The notes beneath the pieces were generated by a model. That model had not been told where the DNA came from, ran no database searches, and saw only the letters and a program-made list of their open reading frames with translations. From Pedobacter aquae (GTDB lineage: Bacteria; Bacteroidota; Bacteroidia; Sphingobacteriales; Sphingobacteriaceae), in assembly GCF_008195825.1 (NCBI RefSeq), contig NZ_CP043329.1, positions 1,612,001 through 1,676,000 of the forward strand: DNA of 64,000 bases. The letters are read 5' to 3'. A program made the position numbers and the translations under genes. The first letter of the stretch is position 1, and each line of letters opens with the position of its first letter. Positions 8,505 to 17,838 of the stretch are shown here, piece after piece.

Positions 8505-9637
8505 AAAAAATACTCTTTTTAGACCGCGACGGAACTTTGATTCTGGAGCCAGCAGATGAACAGATAGATTCTTTTGAAAAGTTAGAGTTCTATCCTGGAG
8601 CTATCAGCAACCTTGCTAAAATTATAAAAGAATTAGATTATGATTTAGTGATGGTTACCAATCAGGATGGTTTAGGTACAGCATCGCACCCTGAAGAAAA
8701 TTTTTGGCCGGTACATAATTTCATCATCAAAACTTTAGAAAACGAGGGTATTTCTTTTTCTGAGGTTGTTATTGATAAAACTTTTGCTAAAGATAATGCC
8801 CCTACCCGTAAACCAGGTACTGCTTTATTGCAGCATTATTTTAATGCAGAGGAATACAACTTAAAAGAATCTTTTGTAATTGGCGATAGATTAAACGATG
8901 TTGTTTTAGCTAAAAACTTAGGTGCTAAAGCTATTTGGTTAAATAATAATCCGGATTTGGGAGCCTCTGAAGCTCAAAATAAAATTGATAATGCTCAAGA
9001 AATTATTGCTTTAGAAACCAGCGACTGGAATAAGATTTACGAGTTCTTAAAAGTTGGCAAACGCGAAGTTTCTCATGTAAGAAAAACCAAAGAAACAGAT
9101 ATTCAAATTAAATTGAATTTGGATGGTAAAGGTGATACCAATATCTCAACCGGATTACATTTCTTCGACCATATGCTAGACCAAATTGGCAGACATGGTG
9201 GTTTTGATTTAACTGTGATCACCAAAGGCGATTTACATATTGACGAGCACCACACCATAGAAGATACCGGAATTGCACTTGGCGAAGCCTTTTTAGAAGC
9301 TTTGGCAGATAAAAAAGGTATTGAAAGGTATGGCTTTTGCTTACCTATGGATGATTGTTTAGCACAAGTAGCCATAGATTTTGGTGGCAGAAACTGGATT
9401 GTTTGGGATGCTGATTTTAAAAGAGAAAAAGTTGGCGATATGCCTACAGAAATGTTCTTTCACTTCTTTAAATCATTCTCTGATGCTTCAAAATCAAATT
9501 TAAATATCAAAGCAGAAGGCGATAACGAGCATCATAAAATTGAAGCTATTTTTAAAGCCTTTGCAAAAGCTATTAAAATGTCTATTAAAAGAGATGTAAA
9601 TAATATGCGTTTGCCAAGTACAAAAGGATTATTATAA
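8501..9637 (+). CDS. hisB: Bifunctional histidinol-phosphatase / imidazoleglycerol-phosphate dehydratase
   Basis: Two enzymes of histidine synthesis in one 378-residue chain, as in enteric bacteria. The N-terminal HAD phosphatase (1-165) shows FLDRDGTLI with the nucleophile Asp, and later [10 protein letters not shown]. The C-terminal dehydratase (about 190-378) shows the metal motifs [14 protein letters not shown] and [16 protein letters not shown], then [17 protein letters not shown]. It overlaps hisC by four bases. A 226-base repeat-rich gap separates it from hisH, the only large gap in the operon body. Confidence 0.96.
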   Translation: MKKILFLDRDGTLILEPADEQIDSFEKLEFYPGAISNLAKIIKELDYDLVMVTNQDGLGTASHPEENFWPVHNFIIKTLENEGISFSEVVIDKTFAKDNAPTRKPGTALLQHYFNAEEYNLKESFVIGDRLNDVVLAKNLGAKAIWLNNNPDLGASEAQNKIDNAQEIIALETSDWNKIYEFLKVGKREVSHVRKTKETDIQIKLNLDGKGDTNISTGLHFFDHMLDQIGRHGGFDLTVITKGDLHIDEHHTIEDTGIALGEAFLEALADKKGIERYGFCLPMDDCLAQVAIDFGGRNWIVWDADFKREKVGDMPTEMFFHFFKSFSDASKSNLNIKAEGDNEHHKIEAIFKAFAKAIKMSIKRDVNNMRLPSTKGLL

Positions 9638-9845
9638 TTAGATTAAGGAGCAAAGAGTAAAGAACAAAGAATTAGATTAAGGAGCAAAGAGTAAAGAACA
9701 AAGAGCGAAGAACTAGATTAAAGAGCAATGAGTAAAGAATAAAAAGCGAAGAACTAGATTAAAGAGCACAGAATAAGGACAGGTATCAGTCTTTTCTCCT
9801 TATTCCTTTCTCTTTCATCCTTTCTCCTTACTCCTTACTCCATCA
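9638..9845 (+). repeat. Purine-rich tandem repeat followed by complementary pyrimidine tract
   Basis: About four imperfect copies of a 34-41 base unit (ATTAGATTAAGGAGCAAAGA and variants) fill 9638-9780. A CT-rich stretch (about 9785-9841, TTTCTCCTTACTCCTTACTCC) is roughly complementary to the repeats, so the his transcript could form a long imperfect hairpin here. I see no ORF and no clear terminator T-run. Confidence 0.6.
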
Positions 9846-9863
9846 ACATCAAATAATCAAATC

Positions 9864-10454
9864 ATGATTGGAATAGTTAACTACGGTGCCGGAAACATAT
9901 TTTCTTTAACCTCTGCTTTAGAAAGGTTAAACATCCAATACGGAATGATTAACCAAGAAAGTGATTTCGATTTATACGAAAAAATTATCATTCCTGGAGT
10001 TGGCCATGCCGGTGCTGCTATGCAAAAACTTACCGAATCTGGTTTGGTTCCTGCAATAAAAGCCCTAAAAAAACCAGTTTTAGGTATTTGTGTAGGAATG
10101 CAATTAATCACCTCTTATTCAGAAGAGGGAGATTCTGATTTATTAGATATAATTCCTGTAAAAACACTTCGGTTTAAGGAAGAAATATCGCACAAAGTCC
10201 CACACATGGGCTGGAACCAAATTTATCCAGAAAACGATAGTCCTATTTTCTCTAAAATTGCCCCAGGAACCTACTTTTATTTTGTTCACTCTTATTTTAT
10301 AGAATTTAATCCTAAATTTACCGCTGCTACCTGCAATTACGGAATTAAATTTTCTGCGGGTATTCAAAAAGATAACTTTTATGCAGTTCAGTTTCATCCA
10401 GAAAAATCTGGAGAAGCTGGCGAACAACTGCTTAAAAATTTTGCTAACTTATAA
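9864..10454 (+). CDS. hisH: Imidazole glycerol phosphate synthase, glutaminase subunit
   Basis: Class I glutamine amidotransferase that feeds ammonia to HisF. At 196 residues it opens with MIGIVNYGAGNIFSL and has the oxyanion strand IIPGVGHAGAAM. The nucleophile Cys is in LGICVGMQLI (near residue 76), and the catalytic His/Glu pair is in FYAVQFHPEKSGEAG near 175. Ten bases separate it from hisA. Confidence 0.96.
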   Translation: MIGIVNYGAGNIFSLTSALERLNIQYGMINQESDFDLYEKIIIPGVGHAGAAMQKLTESGLVPAIKALKKPVLGICVGMQLITSYSEEGDSDLLDIIPVKTLRFKEEISHKVPHMGWNQIYPENDSPIFSKIAPGTYFYFVHSYFIEFNPKFTAATCNYGIKFSAGIQKDNFYAVQFHPEKSGEAGEQLLKNFANL

Positions 10455-10463
10455 TTTCAAGAG

Positions 10464-11213
10464 ATGTATATCATTCCTGCAGTAGACGTTTTAAATCAAA
10501 AAGTAGTTAGACTTCGCGAAGGCGATTATAACCAGGTAACTCAGTATGAAGTATCCTTAGAAGAACAAATAGAAACTTACCAATCTAACGGTACCGAGTT
10601 TGTTCATATCATAGATTTAAATGGCGCAAAAGGCGATTTCTCTAATCAGCAATACCTCTTTGATATCATTAAAAAAACCGACATGAAGGTACAATATGGT
10701 GGTGGTGTTAGAAGCATAGAAAAAGTAAAAGAATTAATAGACTCTGGTATTCATCGTGTTATAGTAGGTACGCAAGCTATTACAAACCCAACTTTTTTAG
10801 AAGAGCTAAGCAAAGAAGTTTGTAATAAAACCAAATGTTCTGACCAAGTTGTGGTTGCTATAGATGTATTGGATGAAGTTATCAAATACTCCGGTTGGAT
10901 GGAAAGCTCGCCTATTAAATTGATGGATTATGTGGATAGATGCTTACAACTAGGTTTCTTTAGATTTTTATGTACCGATATTAATAAAGACGGAAAACTA
11001 GGTGGCGCCGGAGTAGATTTATACAAAAAACTATTAGCCCACTCTCCTTTCATTAAATTAATTGCTTCTGGCGGTATTAGCTCTATGGCTGATATTGAAG
11101 AATTAAATGAATTTAAGATTGAGTCTTGCGTGGTAGGTAAAGCCATTTATGAAGGAAGAATTTCTATAGAAGAAATTAAAAACTGGAATTTACAAATGCT
11201 TACTTCGCTTTAA
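10464..11213 (+). CDS. hisA: ProFAR isomerase (phosphoribosylformimino-5-aminoimidazole carboxamide ribotide isomerase)
   Basis: A TIM-barrel isomerase of 249 residues catalysing the Amadori rearrangement before HisF/HisH. The first catalytic Asp is in IIPAVDVLNQKVVRLREGDY, the second in CTDINKDGKLGGAG (near 175). Phosphate-binding loops YGGGVRS and IASGGISS are present. It is twelve bases from hisF. Confidence 0.96.
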   Translation: MYIIPAVDVLNQKVVRLREGDYNQVTQYEVSLEEQIETYQSNGTEFVHIIDLNGAKGDFSNQQYLFDIIKKTDMKVQYGGGVRSIEKVKELIDSGIHRVIVGTQAITNPTFLEELSKEVCNKTKCSDQVVVAIDVLDEVIKYSGWMESSPIKLMDYVDRCLQLGFFRFLCTDINKDGKLGGAGVDLYKKLLAHSPFIKLIASGGISSMADIEELNEFKIESCVVGKAIYEGRISIEEIKNWNLQMLTSL

Positions 11214-11225
11214 GCCCAAAATATC

Positions 11226-11980
11226 GTGTTAAGTAAAAGAATTATCCCTTGTTTAGACGTTAAAGACGGCAGAACGGTTAAAGGCGTAAATTTTATAGAT
11301 TTAAGAGATGCCGGAGACCCTGTAGAATTGGCTTGGCAATACTCTCAACAAGGTGCAGATGAGTTGGTTTTCTTAGATATAGCCGCTACTCACGAAAAGC
11401 GAAAACCACTTTAGATATGGTTAAAGCGGTTGCCCGTCAAGTTAACATTCCCTTTACTATAGGTGGTGGTATTAGTGAATTAAAAGACGCTGAAGCCCTT
11501 TTAAATGCTGGTGCAGATAAAATATCTATCAATTCTGCCGCTGTAAGAAGACCAGAATTAATTAATGAATTAGCCAATGCTTTCGGCGTACAATTTGTGG
11601 TTTTAGCTGTTGATACCAAGCATTTGCCTCAGGGAGATTTTGTTCATTTAAATGGAGGTAGAATTCCTACAGAAATACAAACACAACACTGGATAAAGGA
11701 AGCAGAAAGTAGAGGTGCTGGCGAAATATTATTAACATCCATGGATAAAGACGGTACAAAATCTGGCTTTGATAATATCCTCCTAAAAGAAATTAATGAT
11801 AGGGTTACCATACCTGTTATAGCTTCTGGTGGCGCCGGTAATGAACAAGATTTTATAGATGTTTTTCAAAAATCTGATGTTGATGCAGCTTTAGCTGCTT
11901 CTGTTTTTCATTATGGCGAGATATTAATTCCAGAATTGAAGGCTTTATTAAAACAAAATAACATAGCGGTAAGAATATAA
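11226..11980 (+). CDS. hisF: Imidazole glycerol phosphate synthase, cyclase subunit (frameshifted)
   Basis: TIM-barrel partner of HisH that makes imidazole glycerol phosphate and AICAR. The first part (GTG start at 11226) reads [23 protein letters not shown] through [11 protein letters not shown]. It then stops at TAG 11412-11414, while the next frame continues with [23 protein letters not shown]. The catalytic Asp in the first part and [13 protein letters not shown] in the second are both intact. Adding one A to the run at 11402-11405 restores a normal ORF of about 251 residues. Either a sequencing error or a true mutation; the intact rest of the operon favours an error. Confidence 0.92.
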
Positions 11981-12006
11981 GAGCTAATTTTTAGTAATTT
12001 TAAGTA

Positions 12007-12246
12007 ATGGAATCCATCACAATAGAAATATTAAATCCAAAAGTTAAAAGGCTATTACAAAATTTAGCAGACTTAAATCTAATTGCTATTTCGCAAAATG
12101 AAGCAACTTCTGAAGATCTTAAACAATGGGATTTGCTAACAAAAGAGCAACAAGAGGGGATTTTTGATGCCATAGAATCTGTAAAATCAGGTAAAGGGAA
12201 ACCGCATAATGAAGTAATGGATAAACTAAAAAAAATCTATAAATGA
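12007..12246 (+). CDS. Putative antitoxin of a RelE/ParE-type module
   Basis: A 79-residue, charged, mostly helical protein (MESITIEILNPKVKRLLQNLADLNLIAIS). Small Bacteroidota proteins starting like this are often found directly before RelE/ParE toxins. Its last codon overlaps the toxin start by four bases (ATGA). It lies 26 bases after hisF, inside the his operon. The DNA-binding fold is not obvious from the sequence, so the antitoxin role rests mainly on context. Confidence 0.7.
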   Translation: MESITIEILNPKVKRLLQNLADLNLIAISQNEATSEDLKQWDLLTKEQQEGIFDAIESVKSGKGKPHNEVMDKLKKIYK

Positions 12247-12542
12247 TTAATGAGATAGTTTGGTCTCCTGAATCTGAAAATGATTTATCCATTATCCTAG
12301 AATACCTTGTATCAAAATGGAATATTAAAGTTGCTACCCATTTTTTAGATGAAATTGAGCATCAAATACAACTCATAGACAGTAACCCTAAATTGTATCC
12401 TATAATTCATAAAGAACAACAGTTTAGACAATGTGTCATCACAAAACATAATAGTTTGATTTACGGTCATGAAAACAAACAGATTATTATCCTAAGAATT
12501 TTTGACACGAGACAAAATCCAAAAAAATTAAAATTTCAGTAA
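12243..12542 (+). CDS. RelE/ParE-family toxin
   Basis: A 99-residue protein with the ParE/RelE pattern: IVWSPESENDLSIILEYLVSKWN at the start (helical hairpin), then the beta-sheet core FRQCVITKHNSLIYGHENKQIIILRIFDTRQNPKKL. The family includes mRNA interferases (RelE) and gyrase poisons (ParE); which activity applies cannot be read here. It overlaps the antitoxin by four bases and ends only two bases before the GTG of hisIE, so it must be transcribed with the his genes. Confidence 0.8.
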   Translation: MINEIVWSPESENDLSIILEYLVSKWNIKVATHFLDEIEHQIQLIDSNPKLYPIIHKEQQFRQCVITKHNSLIYGHENKQIIILRIFDTRQNPKKLKFQ

Positions 12543-12544
12543 TA

Positions 12545-13132
12545 GTGAAAATAGATTTCCAAAAAAGCGATGGCTTAGTGCCAGTAATAATTCAGGATGA
12601 GCAAACATTAGAAGTTTTAATGTTAGGCTACATGAATGAAGAAGCTTATTTAAAAACAGAGCAAGAAGGAAAAGTCACTTTTTTTTCTCGTTCAAAAAAT
12701 AGGTTATGGACAAAAGGTGAAGAAAGCGGAAATTTTCTTTTTGTAAAATCTATCAGTATAGATTGTGACAAAGACACCATTTTAATAAAAGCTAACCCGG
12801 TTGGACCAACCTGCCATACAGGTTCTAGAAGTTGCTTTTTTACTGATTATAATCAAAACTTCATCTTTAAACTAGAAGCTATCATTAAAGATAGGTACGA
12901 TAACCCTAGTCAAGAATCATACGTTAATAAACTACGCCAAAAAGGATTAAATAAAATTGCACAAAAAGTTGGCGAAGAAGGTGTAGAAACCGTAATTGCC
13001 GCTTTAGCAGAAACAGATGCAGATTTTATAAACGAATCTTCTGATTTAGTTTTCCATCTTTTGGTTCTTTTAAAAGAAAAAGGCTTCACGCTAGAAGATA
13101 TTGCTAAAAACCTAGAAGGCAGACATAAATAG
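12545..13132 (+). CDS. hisIE: Bifunctional phosphoribosyl-AMP cyclohydrolase / phosphoribosyl-ATP pyrophosphatase
   Basis: A 195-residue fusion of steps two and three of histidine synthesis. The HisI half (1-105) has MLGYMNEEAYLKT, FFSRSKNRLWTKGEESGN and the metal-binding Cys pair in NPVGPTCHTGSRSCFF. The HisE half (about 108-195) has KLRQKGLNKIAQKVGEEGVETVIAAL and the acidic cluster typical of MazG-like pyrophosphatases. The start codon is GTG, directly after the toxin stop. Confidence 0.95.
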   Translation: MKIDFQKSDGLVPVIIQDEQTLEVLMLGYMNEEAYLKTEQEGKVTFFSRSKNRLWTKGEESGNFLFVKSISIDCDKDTILIKANPVGPTCHTGSRSCFFTDYNQNFIFKLEAIIKDRYDNPSQESYVNKLRQKGLNKIAQKVGEEGVETVIAALAETDADFINESSDLVFHLLVLLKEKGFTLEDIAKNLEGRHK

Positions 13133-13164
13133 ACGTGAGATACTGTTTTATGATTTAAGTTTAA

Positions 13165-14064
13165 ATGATGAGAGTAGATACTTTAGAAGGCCATAATAAC
13201 CCAGTTTATGCCGTCATCAGTCATCCAAAGCTTCCATTAGTATATACCGCAGGTAATGATAAAGGAATTGTTGAGTGGGACTTAGTTAGCCAAAAGCATA
13301 ACCGTATTTTCAATCAAGTTAAAAGCACTATTTACGCTTTAGAAATTGTAATTACTCAGCAATTACTAATTGCTGGTTGTAATGATGGTACACTTTTATT
13401 CTTTGACTTAACAAGCACCAAACTTTTAAAAACAATTCCTCTAGCAGCTGCTATTTTCCATATCAAATATCATCCTGTTAAAGAAGAACTCATCGTTTCT
13501 ACAGATAATGGAAGTATTTTCATTATCTCTCTTACAGATAAAAGCATATTACACCAGTTTAAATCAGGTAATGAGAAAATAAGAGCTTTTGATTTTAGCG
13601 ATGTTTTAAATTATCTGGTAACAGCTTCTAATGATAATTCAGTAAGGATTTATAACCTTCAGGATTACACTTTTATACACGAATTTGAAGCACATAGCAT
13701 GGGTGTTGGCGCAGTAAAATTCTCTCCAGACCACCGCTTTTTGCTAACAGGTTCTAGAGATGCTCATTTAAGAAGCTGGCACACCCAGAATTGGGCTTGC
13801 GAACATAATTTTCCGGCTCATTTATTTGCCATTTATAAAATTGCTTACCATCCTACCCTACCTTATTTTATAACTTGTAGCAGAGATAAATCTATCAAGA
13901 TTTGGAGAACAGACGACTTAAGTTTATTTAAAAATTTGAGTATTGATAAGGGCTTACCCGGACACCGACTGTCTGTAAACGATGCTTGCTGGTCATCAGA
14001 CGGAAAATATATCATTTCTGTAAGTGATGATAAACAAGTAAAAGTTTGGGATTTTACGGCTTAA
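13165..14064 (+). CDS. WD40 repeat protein
   Basis: A 299-residue soluble protein made of about seven WD40 blades: repeated endings such as GIVEWDL, SVRIYNL, HLRSWHT, SIKIWRT and QVKVWDF, with GH/SxD signatures before them. It should form a beta-propeller used for protein binding; no catalytic domain or signal peptide is seen. It follows hisIE by 32 bases in the same direction and may be the last gene of the transcript. It converges with the downstream kinase gene, with stops two bases apart. Confidence 0.88.
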   Translation: MMRVDTLEGHNNPVYAVISHPKLPLVYTAGNDKGIVEWDLVSQKHNRIFNQVKSTIYALEIVITQQLLIAGCNDGTLLFFDLTSTKLLKTIPLAAAIFHIKYHPVKEELIVSTDNGSIFIISLTDKSILHQFKSGNEKIRAFDFSDVLNYLVTASNDNSVRIYNLQDYTFIHEFEAHSMGVGAVKFSPDHRFLLTGSRDAHLRSWHTQNWACEHNFPAHLFAIYKIAYHPTLPYFITCSRDKSIKIWRTDDLSLFKNLSIDKGLPGHRLSVNDACWSSDGKYIISVSDDKQVKVWDFTA

Positions 14065-14066
14065 GA

Positions 14067-16427
14067 CTATCCAACTTTAGATAATTGCGTAGTAATTTTC
14101 TCATATAAAACGTGTTGGTCTACTGGCTTGGTCATAAAATCATTCACACCTAATTCAAAAACTCGTTGTTTAGTGCTCTCCATCACATCGGCAGTTAATA
14201 CAATAATAGGAATGTCTTTATAATGAACACCAGCCCTACTGTTTCTTATAGCTTCAGTAGCTTCGTAACCATCCATCACTGGCATTTGTAAATCCATTAA
14301 TATGATATCTACTTCATTATTTTTAAGGATTTCTAAACTCTCTGCACCATCAGCAGCAAATAAAGCCGTGGTATTAGCCCACTTCTTCAAAATCATTTTC
14401 ACAACCATTTGGTTTAACTGATTATCCTCTACCACTAAAACTGTTTTACCTAATAAATCTCGGCTATCTGATGGAAATAAATTTATTGCTTTAGCTTCTT
14501 GTGGCGCCAACGGGTAACTTAACAATACTTTACAAGTTGTACCTTCATTTAACGTACTTTCTAAGCTTACTTCACCCTCATGCAAATCAACCAAAGCTTT
14601 TACAATACATAAGCCAATACCAAAGCCGCCAAATTTTCGCTTGTTATCAATATTTACCTGAGTAAACATATCAAAAACTGTATTTATTTTCTCCTGACTT
14701 ATCCCAATTCCGGTATCACTTATGGTGATAGCAAGATTCAACTTCTCGTTTATAACTGCATACTCCACGATGAATTTTACACCCCCCTTAATCGTGAATT
14801 TTATAGCATTGTTAAGAATATTATTGATGATTTGGCTTAAACGAGCTTCGTCTCCTATCACAGCTAAGTCAGCAGCTTTTGGCTTTATAAACTCAAATGC
14901 TAGGCCTTTATCTTTTGCCTGTATAGCAGCATTAAACTTTAATTTTTCTAAGATTTTAAGAGGCTCAAACTTAGTCTTCTGTAATTGTAATTCGCCTTTT
15001 TCTATTTTAGAAAAATCTAATATATCGTTAACAGATGATATCAAACTATCAGAAACATATTTGATAGTTTCCATCTTTTCCTTTACTTTTTCATCCTTTA
15101 TTTCTGCTTCCAATGAATTTGCGATACCCAAAATAGCATTTAGAGGCGTTCTCAATTCGTGGCTCATGTTAGACAAGAAATAAGATTTTACCTCATTCAT
15201 TTCTTGCGAACGTTGTAATGCAATAGCTTGTAATTTCTCTCTATCTGTTTTTAACAACCTGACACGGTTAGACATCGATAAAGAAAGCGCTATCACCTCT
15301 AAACCAATTCCTAGCTTAGTAACATTATCAATCCCTAGAGATAAAACTCCAAAATTCAATAAAATAGCAACTGTAAAACTCAAGAACAATATGGCTATGC
15401 CTGAAGTAAAAAACACATCAATAGGTTGCTTTTTAACGTTTAAGCTTATTACAGAAGCCAAAATCAATAACATTCCTATTAGGGTTAAAACGTTAACTAT
15501 GGGGTACGAAAACTCTAAAAAAGAAGGAACTAATAAAACCCCAACTAAAACTACTGCCAAGGCTATATAAATAATTTTAAAGAACTGATGTAATAGCGGA
15601 TTATACTTCTTAATGTTAAGAAAGTCTTCGGTGTATTTTCCAAAAAAGAAGGAACCTAAAATGGCGAAAATAATAACTGCATGAAGCGAAAACCACGAAT
15701 TTGTTGAGCTTAAGTATTGATGATAATAGCCATCTAAAGAAAAGTGACAAAGCGCAACAAATATCACATATACAGAATAATATAAGAAAGATCTGTCTTG
15801 AAGTGCAAAGTAAAAAAAGAGATAAAAAATAGAAACTAGTAAAAGTATCCCATAAAAAACACCAAAAATGATTTGCTCATGGTAAACCTTTTGTAACAAA
15901 CTTTCCTGACTGATGAGAATGAGTGGCAGATTATTCTTTTCGCCATCGTTAATAACTTCTAAATAAGCCGTTTTCTCTTCATGAGGCATTAATTCTATCT
16001 TGAATAAAGTTGCCCTGTTTTTAATACTTTTCTCTGAGAAATCTATATTATCTCCACTTTTTTGTAAAGTATATTTTCGAGTGTCTGTACTTTTAAACAA
16101 GTATAGATTCACATTATCTGTAACAGGTTCGGCTGTTTCTAAATAATACATCAATTCATGTTCTGTATTATTTTTTACAGCAAACTTCACCCAATAAGTG
16201 TCTTTGGTGAAACCTAAACTAGCTTCATTATTTTTTATGCGTTGAAACGGGAGCTTACCTTCTTGGTTTATGATTTGATTGATGGTATATTGCTGATCAC
16301 CAACATTTAAAATACTAGCATAGGTAGTGATATAAGCTTTTTCTGGTAATTTATTTGGCTGTAAAATTACCTGAGCTTGAAGCACAGCAATATTCAAGAA
16401 AAAGAAAATGAGAGTTAAAAATCGCAA
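14067..16427 (-). CDS. Hybrid sensor histidine kinase with 7TMR-DISM sensor
   Basis: A 786-residue membrane sensor. Order: signal peptide; 7TMR-DISM extracellular domain (about 25-165); seven-helix DISM region (about 180-385); a short coiled linker; HisKA with the phospho-His in LSNMSHELRTPLNAILG (near 425); HATPase with NNILNNAIKFT, ISDTGIGIS and GFGIGLCIVKALV (near 530-640). A C-terminal receiver follows with VLVVEDNQLNQ and the phospho-Asp in ILMDLQMPVMDGYEA (near 715). No separate regulator lies next to it; the signal is unknown. Confidence 0.93.
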   Translation of the reverse strand: MRFLTLIFFFLNIAVLQAQVILQPNKLPEKAYITTYASILNVGDQQYTINQIINQEGKLPFQRIKNNEASLGFTKDTYWVKFAVKNNTEHELMYYLETAEPVTDNVNLYLFKSTDTRKYTLQKSGDNIDFSEKSIKNRATLFKIELMPHEEKTAYLEVINDGEKNNLPLILISQESLLQKVYHEQIIFGVFYGILLLVSIFYLFFYFALQDRSFLYYSVYVIFVALCHFSLDGYYHQYLSSTNSWFSLHAVIIFAILGSFFFGKYTEDFLNIKKYNPLLHQFFKIIYIALAVVLVGVLLVPSFLEFSYPIVNVLTLIGMLLILASVISLNVKKQPIDVFFTSGIAILFLSFTVAILLNFGVLSLGIDNVTKLGIGLEVIALSLSMSNRVRLLKTDREKLQAIALQRSQEMNEVKSYFLSNMSHELRTPLNAILGIANSLEAEIKDEKVKEKMETIKYVSDSLISSVNDILDFSKIEKGELQLQKTKFEPLKILEKLKFNAAIQAKDKGLAFEFIKPKAADLAVIGDEARLSQIINNILNNAIKFTIKGGVKFIVEYAVINEKLNLAITISDTGIGISQEKINTVFDMFTQVNIDNKRKFGGFGIGLCIVKALVDLHEGEVSLESTLNEGTTCKVLLSYPLAPQEAKAINLFPSDSRDLLGKTVLVVEDNQLNQMVVKMILKKWANTTALFAADGAESLEILKNNEVDIILMDLQMPVMDGYEATEAIRNSRAGVHYKDIPIIVLTADVMESTKQRVFELGVNDFMTKPVDQHVLYEKITTQLSKVG

Positions 16428-16490
16428 AAGTTAACGTTTATAAAATGAGCTTATTTACAATTTACCCTTTATAAACTTAGAAAGCAATAT

Positions 16491-17281
16491 TTAGTTTTGA
16501 TATCTTTTAATTATTCTCAACTTATGAGAATACTTTTTCAAATCAGAAGAGAATATTCCTTGGTTATCAATAAAATCAATTTTCACCCTTCCAGATGCAT
16601 GTATAATCTGACTGTTATTCAGCATGATACCCACATGGGTGATTCTTCCTTCATCGTTATCAAAAAGGCTAAATCACCAGCTTTAGCTTCAGTAAGAAAA
16701 TTAACCAAAGTACCTTGTTCTGCTTGCTGAGAAGCATCTCTTTTAATTTTTTTACCCAATATTTTAAAAACCATTTGGGTAAAACCAGAACAATCTATAC
16801 CAAAATGCGTCCTTCCGCCCCATAAATAAGGAACATTTAAAAATCTTTTCGATATTTCTTCTACATCACCAGCAAAATCATCAGCACTTGGCATCATCAC
16901 ATTACTACTAATAATTTGATATTGCTCTTCATCTAAACTACATTTCCCATCTTCAAAAAAAGGCAATAAACTACCTGCGCATAAGTAAACTGGTTCTTTA
17001 TGCGCTCCTTTTAAAGCTAGTGTGTTTACATCTAAAGTTAAAAACTGCGTATGCTGGTTGAGTTTATCAAACAAATGATTATCCAAAAACTTCACCTGCT
17101 TTTCATCTATCCAACCTTCGTAATCATCAAAAAAAGTTTTTACTCTTAGCCAATGGTCTTCCTGCTCAAGCACTTGCATGGTCTCGCCAAATAAAACTTG
17201 TGAAACCATTTCTGAGGAATGAGAAGCGTTTGCCCTTACTGGCACAACGGATAAAAAAGCAATAGCAAACTGTTTGTCCAT
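16491..17281 (-). CDS. NlpC/P60 cell-wall hydrolase with SH3-like domains (frameshifted)
   Basis: A peptidase of family C40, expected to cut peptides of peptidoglycan. An SH3-like part (1-65, VRANASHSSEMVSQVLFGE...GWIDEKQV) and a second one come first. The catalytic domain shows YLWGGRTHFGIDCSGFTQ with Cys164, then RDASQQAEQG and KAGDLAF. Frame is then lost: the uninterrupted reading stops at 16619 in a meaningless tail. The neighbouring frame continues with FDNDEGRITHVGIMLNN, holding the catalytic His, and ends at TAA 16491-16493. One extra T in the run complementary to 16662-16666 restores about 263 residues. A sequencing error is likely. Confidence 0.88.
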
Positions 17282-17323
17282 AAAAATTATAATGTAGAAA
17301 TAATTTTATGTAAATTAACACAA

Positions 17324-17803
17324 ATGAACGACATCATGGAAAATTTCGCCACTTTTCAGAAAATTTTAATTGCAGTTGATGATAGTAAATATTCTTATAA
17401 CGCTGCAAAATATGGTTTCGCACTAGCAAAAAAGCTAGGTGCTGAGGTTGGTTTAATCCACGTAAATGAGTTTCCGGTAACGGCAAATATTGCAGCCGAC
17501 CCTTTATTGGGCGACCCAGGAATTTCTATTCCAAATATTTTAGATATACAAAAAGAAAGCGCTGTTAACCTAGTAAACAAAATTAAAGAAGAGTTTGCAC
17601 AGGATTTATCGGTTAGCGAGTTTATTCTGGAAGGTAATATTACAGACGAAGTTATCAATACCGCAAAAAGTTTCAACGCAAGTTTAATAGTTTTAGGTAC
17701 ACATGGCAGAACGGGATTAAGCCATTTTATTGCAGGTTCTGTAGCAGAAAACATTGGCAGACATTCTGTATGCCCAGTTCTAATTGTTCCTACTAAATCA
17801 TAA
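17324..17803 (+). CDS. Universal stress protein (UspA family)
   Basis: A 159-residue single-domain Usp: ILIAVDDSKYSYNAAKYGFALAKKLG at the start and the ATP-binding signature LGTHGRTGLSHFIAGSVAENIGRHSVCPVLIV at the end (G-2x-G-9x-G(S/T)). It is probably an ATP-binding stress protein of the cytoplasm. Met5 (17336) is an alternative start. It is divergent from the NlpC gene and converges on the ferredoxin gene across a shared terminator. Confidence 0.92.
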   Translation: MNDIMENFATFQKILIAVDDSKYSYNAAKYGFALAKKLGAEVGLIHVNEFPVTANIAADPLLGDPGISIPNILDIQKESAVNLVNKIKEEFAQDLSVSEFILEGNITDEVINTAKSFNASLIVLGTHGRTGLSHFIAGSVAENIGRHSVCPVLIVPTKS

Positions 17804-17838
17804 AAAAATCCGGCATTGTTTGATGCCGGATTTTTTTT
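17802..17838. terminator. Bidirectional terminator between usp and ferredoxin genes
   Basis: A 15-bp perfect stem (17802-17816 with 17823-17837), GC-rich at the loop side (ATCCGGCAT/ATGCCGGAT), flanked by A7 and T8 runs, so it can end transcription from both sides. Confidence 0.9.

Noticed and set aside
16497-16730. Plus-strand ORF of 77 codons
   Set aside because: It is antisense to the restored 3' part of the NlpC/P60 gene.
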